DNA of 64,000 nt from Ktedonobacter racemifer DSM 44963 (GTDB taxonomy: Bacteria > Chloroflexota > Ktedonobacteria > Ktedonobacterales > Ktedonobacteraceae): assembly GCF_000178855.1 (NCBI RefSeq), contig NZ_ADVG01000005.1:1054001-1118000 (forward strand). Direction: 5' to 3'. Each line of letters opens with the position of its first letter. The stretch's first letter is position 1. Below, piece after piece: positions 63,746 through 64,000 of this stretch. The notes under the pieces were generated by a model. It made no database searches. It was not told where the DNA came from and saw only the letters and a list, made by a program, of their open reading frames with translations. The position numbers were made by a program, and so were the translations under genes.

Positions 63746-64000
63746 CTACGCGAGATGCAACAACACGAGCAGCAGGTCAATCAATTTAATGCCAATAAAT
63801 GGGACAATCAAACCACCTACGCCGTAGATGAGCAGGTTACGCCGTAGCAATGGACCCGCCCCCAGGGGCTTGTAGTTGACACCACGCAGGGCCAGCGGAA
63901 TCAAGAGAATAATGATGATCGCGTTAAAGATGACCGCGGAGAGAATCGCGCTATGTGGCGTCGCCAGGTGCATGATATTAAGCGCATTCAAGACTGGGAA
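63746..64000 (-). CDS. kdpB: Potassium-transporting ATPase subunit B, C-terminal end
   Basis: The last 84 residues of the P-type ATPase subunit, cut by the window edge: VLNALNIMHLATPHSAILSA, FNAIIIILLIPLALRGV, then YGVGGLIVPFIGIKLIDLLL. These are the final membrane helices with the family's conserved loops. Upstream genes (kdpA and possibly kdpF) would lie beyond the window. Confidence 0.93.
   Translation of the reverse strand, partial: FPVLNALNIMHLATPHSAILSAVIFNAIIIILLIPLALRGVNYKPLGAGPLLRRNLLIYGVGGLIVPFIGIKLIDLLLVLLHLA

Overview
The window looks like chromosomal DNA of a soil-type, high-genome-plasticity bacterium, most likely a member of the Ktedonobacteria (Chloroflexota). This is inferred from moderate-to-high GC, repeated Gfo/Idh/MocA plus TIM-barrel sugar modules, cytosolic zinc-ribbon/Pro-Gln-rich/single-TM surface proteins, and a dense population of TnpB-type (IS200/IS605/IS607) elements. 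No rRNA, convincing tRNA or CRISPR array was found.

Layout. 1-2892: a tnpB gene cut in two by a 1,887-bp DDE (rve) insertion sequence, with a 6-bp target duplication. 3.3-7.7 kb: GT39-like membrane glycosyltransferase, GH25 lysozyme, tyrosine recombinase, MgtC-like protein. 7.7-9.6 kb: TnpB element copy 1. 9.9-19.1 kb: two sugar-oxidoreductase/isomerase gene sets enclosing TerC and an OmpR-type two-component pair. 19.3-26.7 kb: mobile-element cluster (tnpB broken by a group II intron, an apparently intact tnpB, a kinase-Nudix fusion gene, an ISL3 element). 26.7-38.6 kb: Kal-like hotdog enzyme, threonine dehydratase-like enzyme, a tnpB-less element, a zinc-ribbon surface protein, ATP-grasp enzyme, HAD hydrolase, GH38 alpha-mannosidase, JAMM peptidase, CE7 esterase. 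38.8-40.2 kb: IS607 with truncated tnpB. 40.7-50.1 kb: PD-(D/E)XK nuclease, a frameshifted zinc-ribbon surface protein, spermidine-synthase-like protein, PurA, MFS transporter, RsmG, TetR regulator. 50.25-53.44 kb: TnpB element copy 2, carrying an IS4-family insertion. 53.5-64 kb: YndJ-like protein, SDR, VWA/MoxR pair, and a potassium cluster (KimA-like transporter, KdpD sensor domain only, KdpC, end of KdpB).

Two kinds of non-coding structure stand out. First, many gene ends carry very long perfect hairpins (stems up to 34 bp, loops 1-11 nt), unrelated in sequence to each other and lying a few to tens of bases from stop codons. Second, a modular palindromic repeat occurs four times, always in gene orientation and ending 25-35 nt before a start codon. 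Three TnpB-type elements share a left-end hairpin with a conserved internal loop; one of them has no tnpB. The two near-identical TnpB elements (both exactly 1,926 bp once the IS4 insertion and one target copy are removed) carry the same N-terminal frameshift.
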